Below are positions 61,710 through 64,000 of a stretch of 64,000 bases of DNA, in pieces. Made by a program: the position numbers and the translations under genes. Position 1 is the stretch's first letter; every line of letters starts with the position of its first letter. This DNA comes from an uncultured Draconibacterium sp. (GTDB lineage Bacteria > Bacteroidota > Bacteroidia > Bacteroidales > Prolixibacteraceae). A model generated the notes under the pieces. That model was not told the origin of the DNA, did no database searches, and saw nothing but the letters and a program-made list of their open reading frames with translations. The stretch covers positions 3,443,001 through 3,507,000 of the forward strand of contig NZ_OY781464.1 of NCBI RefSeq assembly GCF_963676735.1, in the 5' to 3' direction.

Positions 61710-61808
61710 TCTTCCTTAGTTATTAAATTAATTAAAGGTATACGCACTAAAACAACAGTAACAAAAGAATTGTTGTCTTGGCTTGCCGGATATAAAATAA
61801 AAATAGAA

Positions 61809-61851
61809 AACCGCCTAGTTTAAAGCACATACTTTAGAAGCGGTGTTTAGT
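61809..61851 (-). terminator. Candidate terminator of the M23 peptidase gene
   Basis: Minus-strand hairpin with ACCGC/GCGGT stem ends, loop with TAAAG/CTTTA pairing, and TTTTCTATTTTTATTTT after it. It sits just past the M23 stop. Confidence 0.45.
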
Positions 61852-63121
61852 TTAACCTGGCCAGCTCAGGAAGAGGGACCCACTGAATTTTTTGCAGCTC
61901 CAGCATCATCGAATCTTTTAGCGCCATATAACGCTCCATATTTTCCTCTTTTACCGGCTCTACAGGTGGCGCCTTAACTTTTAGCGGATCAACCAGACTG
62001 CCGTTTTTTGCCACCCTAAAATCGAGGTGCGGACCGGTAGCAATGCCGGTTGACCCAACATAGCCAATAATCTGCCCTTGTTTTACGCGCGAACCGGTTG
62101 ATATGCCCTTGGCATAACCCGAAAGGTGCATGTAGGTTGTGGTATATACCGAATTGTGTTTTATTTTCAGGTAGTTGCCACCACCTCCTTTTTGATAGGC
62201 TTTTGTTATAACCGTACCATCACCAATGCTCATTACGGGTGTTCCGCGCGGAGCAGCATAATCAACTCCGCGGTGCGGACGACGAATGCGCAACACCGGG
62301 TGCATGCGGCTGTTAGAAAAACGCGAACTGATTCGCGAAAATTTAAGCGGTGCCTTTAAAAACGCTTTACGCAGGCTTTTCCCCTGGTCGTCAAAATAAT
62401 CGAAACGCTCATCCTGGTCAAACAAAAAGGCATAATTCTCGTCGCCGTAATGGTCAAACTGTACAGCATAAATCTCGCCAATACCTATTGACGTTGAATC
62501 AACAAACTGCTCGTCGTAAATCACCCGAAACCGATCGCCTTTTTGAATGGCAAAAAAATCGATGGTCCAGGCAAAAATATCTGAAAGTTCCAGGGCAAGC
62601 ATAGGATCTTGTCCGTTGTCAACCATGGCATTCCACAACGAGGTTTCCACTTCGCCCTTTGCGGTGCGCAAGCGGGTTTGAACTTCTTTTTTACCCTGGT
62701 AAATCCCCAGGGTATCGGTAAGTTCAAAAATGGTATAATCTACTGCCGAATTTTCGTAAACAAAATATTTGGCTACCGGAACAGAATCAAGCGTTGAAAA
62801 AATGCAGAAATTTTCGCCACTTTTTATCTTACGCACATCAAAAACATCTTTTGATTTTCGGGCAATTTTATCGATGGTTCCCATGCCCACACCTCGCGCG
62901 TTTAAAATCTGGCTGAGGTACTGGTTGTTTTTTACGATCCCCATTTCAAGCGCAAAAGAATCAACCGGTAACCCGTATTTTAAAACCGGTGCCTTAACTT
63001 CTACAAGCGTATCAATGGCTGGCGCTTCAACTTGTTTTATATTTTTGGGTGTGCACGAAAACAATTGACTAACTGCAACAGCCATTATCATCCCCACAAC
63101 TATCGATCTTAAATTCCCCAT
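61847..63121 (-). CDS. M23 family metallopeptidase lipoprotein
   Basis: 424 residues, lipobox at LFSC (Cys23). A long N-terminal region with a LysM-like/opacity-type pattern precedes the peptidase domain. The LytM zinc motifs are SNSRMHPVLRIRRPHRGVDYAAPRGTPV (His and Asp) and GPHLDFRV (His-x-Asp-type HLDF). Expected to cut peptidoglycan cross-links in the periplasm, for growth or cell separation. Typical of Bacteroidota cell-wall endopeptidases. A YitT-type gene lies upstream on the same strand. Confidence 0.92.
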   Translation of the reverse strand: MGNLRSIVVGMIMAVAVSQLFSCTPKNIKQVEAPAIDTLVEVKAPVLKYGLPVDSFALEMGIVKNNQYLSQILNARGVGMGTIDKIARKSKDVFDVRKIKSGENFCIFSTLDSVPVAKYFVYENSAVDYTIFELTDTLGIYQGKKEVQTRLRTAKGEVETSLWNAMVDNGQDPMLALELSDIFAWTIDFFAIQKGDRFRVIYDEQFVDSTSIGIGEIYAVQFDHYGDENYAFLFDQDERFDYFDDQGKSLRKAFLKAPLKFSRISSRFSNSRMHPVLRIRRPHRGVDYAAPRGTPVMSIGDGTVITKAYQKGGGGNYLKIKHNSVYTTTYMHLSGYAKGISTGSRVKQGQIIGYVGSTGIATGPHLDFRVAKNGSLVDPLKVKAPPVEPVKEENMERYMALKDSMMLELQKIQWVPLPELARLN

Positions 63122-63238
63122 GTGTATATTTTAAGTTAGGCAAAAATAAGAAAACTGAAAAGATAACAAGATTAGTATGTAAGCTTTATAAAGATTTGAG
63201 ATTATGGAACGAAATATTTGATTTTGATCGTGCCGTGT

Positions 63239-64000
63239 CTATAATTTTAGTTTGTCAAATCCCTGACCGTAAACCCCCATTACACTGCCCATTGAGATAA
63301 ATGCATCGGGATCGATTTGTTTTATTTTTCGAAAAATAGCACCGGTCTCTTTCTTACGCACTACCGACATAATTACTTTGGTTTCCTGCTTGGTGTACCA
63401 TCCCGAGCCCTGGAGTAAGGTTACGCCCCTAATGGCTTCGGTATTGATGTACTCGGCAATTTTCTCGTATTCTTTTGAAATGATAAACATTTGCGCCGAA
63501 CGATTGGCGCCGCTTAAAAACGAATCGAGCGAATAAGAAACCACCCACATCATTACATAGCCGTACACCAGTTTTTCTGCCGATTGAAAAACAAAATAAA
63601 CCGAAGCAATAATTACCACATCGCAAAGCATAATTACCCGCCCGGGGCTCACGTTGCGGTATTTGTTAATAATCATGGCAATAATATCTGTTCCTCCGGT
63701 GCTTCCACCACGCGAAAAAACAAGGCCCAGTCCAATTCCACTCATCATGCCACCCAGTACTGATGACAGAAACATATCATCAACCAATGGTTCTTTTAGC
63801 ATATCCTGAAAAATGGCAAAGAATGCCGATACAACAATAATGCTGTAAATGGTTTTCACACCAAAATTGGCTCCTAAAATTTTTATAGCTATTAAAACCA
63901 GGAAAATGTTTATAACGAAATAGGTAATACTTATGGGTATCTTTGTGGCGTAAAAAATTATCGCACCTACCCCGCTTATTCCACCACCAGCAATTTCTGC
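63239..64000 (-). CDS. YitT family membrane protein, 3' part (runs off right edge)
   Basis: The frame is open from the edge (AEIAGGGISGVGAIIFY) and gives 253 visible residues; the internal start at 63859 is a GTG inside the protein. Several membrane helices with GMMSGIGLGLVFSRGGSTGGTDIIAMIINKY are typical of the YitT family, followed by a C-terminal DUF2179-type domain (AEYINTEAIRGVTLLQGSGWYTKQETKVIMSVVRKKE). Transport role suspected, substrate unknown. The missing part is the N-terminus. Confidence 0.9.
   Translation of the reverse strand, partial: AEIAGGGISGVGAIIFYATKIPISITYFVINIFLVLIAIKILGANFGVKTIYSIIVVSAFFAIFQDMLKEPLVDDMFLSSVLGGMMSGIGLGLVFSRGGSTGGTDIIAMIINKYRNVSPGRVIMLCDVVIIASVYFVFQSAEKLVYGYVMMWVVSYSLDSFLSGANRSAQMFIISKEYEKIAEYINTEAIRGVTLLQGSGWYTKQETKVIMSVVRKKETGAIFRKIKQIDPDAFISMGSVMGVYGQGFDKLKL

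Noticed and set aside
63239..63859. YitT protein starting at GTG 63859
   Set aside because: The frame is open to the edge and its upstream translation is hydrophobic and YitT-like, so 63859 is internal.

Overview
The window looks like a chromosomal segment from a member of the Bacteroidota, most plausibly a marine, facultatively or strictly anaerobic polysaccharide degrader of the Marinilabiliales/Prolixibacteraceae type. This is inferred from gene content, not from a database match. The evidence is the moderate-to-low GC, Bacteroidota-type promoters (TTTG about 19-21 bp upstream of TAnnTTTG), many short lipoproteins with a Cys lipobox, DUF6261 and DUF3124 proteins, GH97 and GH29 glycosidases, a sulfatase, and a hydE/hydG/aspA/hydF cluster for [FeFe] hydrogenase maturation. 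No rRNA, tRNA, CRISPR array, prophage or intact insertion sequence was found.

Layout. 1-3500: repeat-rich accessory DNA with a partial unknown gene, a 42-bp tandem array, a DUF6261 gene, and a 741-bp direct duplication that carries a 52-residue lipoprotein and several REP-like hairpins. 3500-17400: AraC regulator, DUF3124 lipoprotein, octaheme cytochrome with HEAT-like and TPR regions, a LYS1/alanine-dehydrogenase-like enzyme, htpG, a PLP desulfurase-like enzyme, a patatin, a GroES-like protein, a repeat-containing secreted protein, methionine aminopeptidase and acyl-ACP thioesterase. 17600-27600: GH97, a hybrid histidine kinase, miaA, cutC, a GH29 fucosidase and a SulP transporter. 27700-36650: the hydrogenase maturation locus. 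36770-54400: GDSL esterase, kynureninase, rpsO-pnp, prolyl oligopeptidase, deoxynucleoside kinase, TPR/OmpA lipoprotein, M20 peptidase, sulfatase, EEP-family enzyme and a second GH29. 54665-60960: a tight five-gene operon. 60957-64000: OB-fold lipoprotein, M23 peptidase and a partial YitT protein.

Two loci stand out. (1) The 54665-60960 operon joins an HdrA-like/ferredoxin protein, a radical SAM enzyme, a DUF116-polyprenyl synthase fusion, a short alpha/alpha-toroid protein and a squalene-hopene-cyclase-like class II terpene cyclase with a DCDD motif. The first three junctions overlap by the same 8-bp ATG...TAA arrangement. It reads as an uncharacterised isoprenoid cyclisation pathway with a radical step. 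(2) The [FeFe]-hydrogenase maturation genes are interrupted between aspA and hydF by a two-component system. Its sensor has a Cys-containing extracytoplasmic domain, and it is flanked by two paralogous exported Lys/Cys-rich peptides. Both peptide genes have the same TTAAC-N6-TTAAC direct repeat upstream, a plausible site for the OmpR-type regulator.

A third theme is non-coding. Three intergenic arrays have periods of about 21, 20.5 and 42 bp, close to whole numbers of helical turns, and there are REP-like hairpin clusters. All functional statements are read from motifs and context; no search was run.
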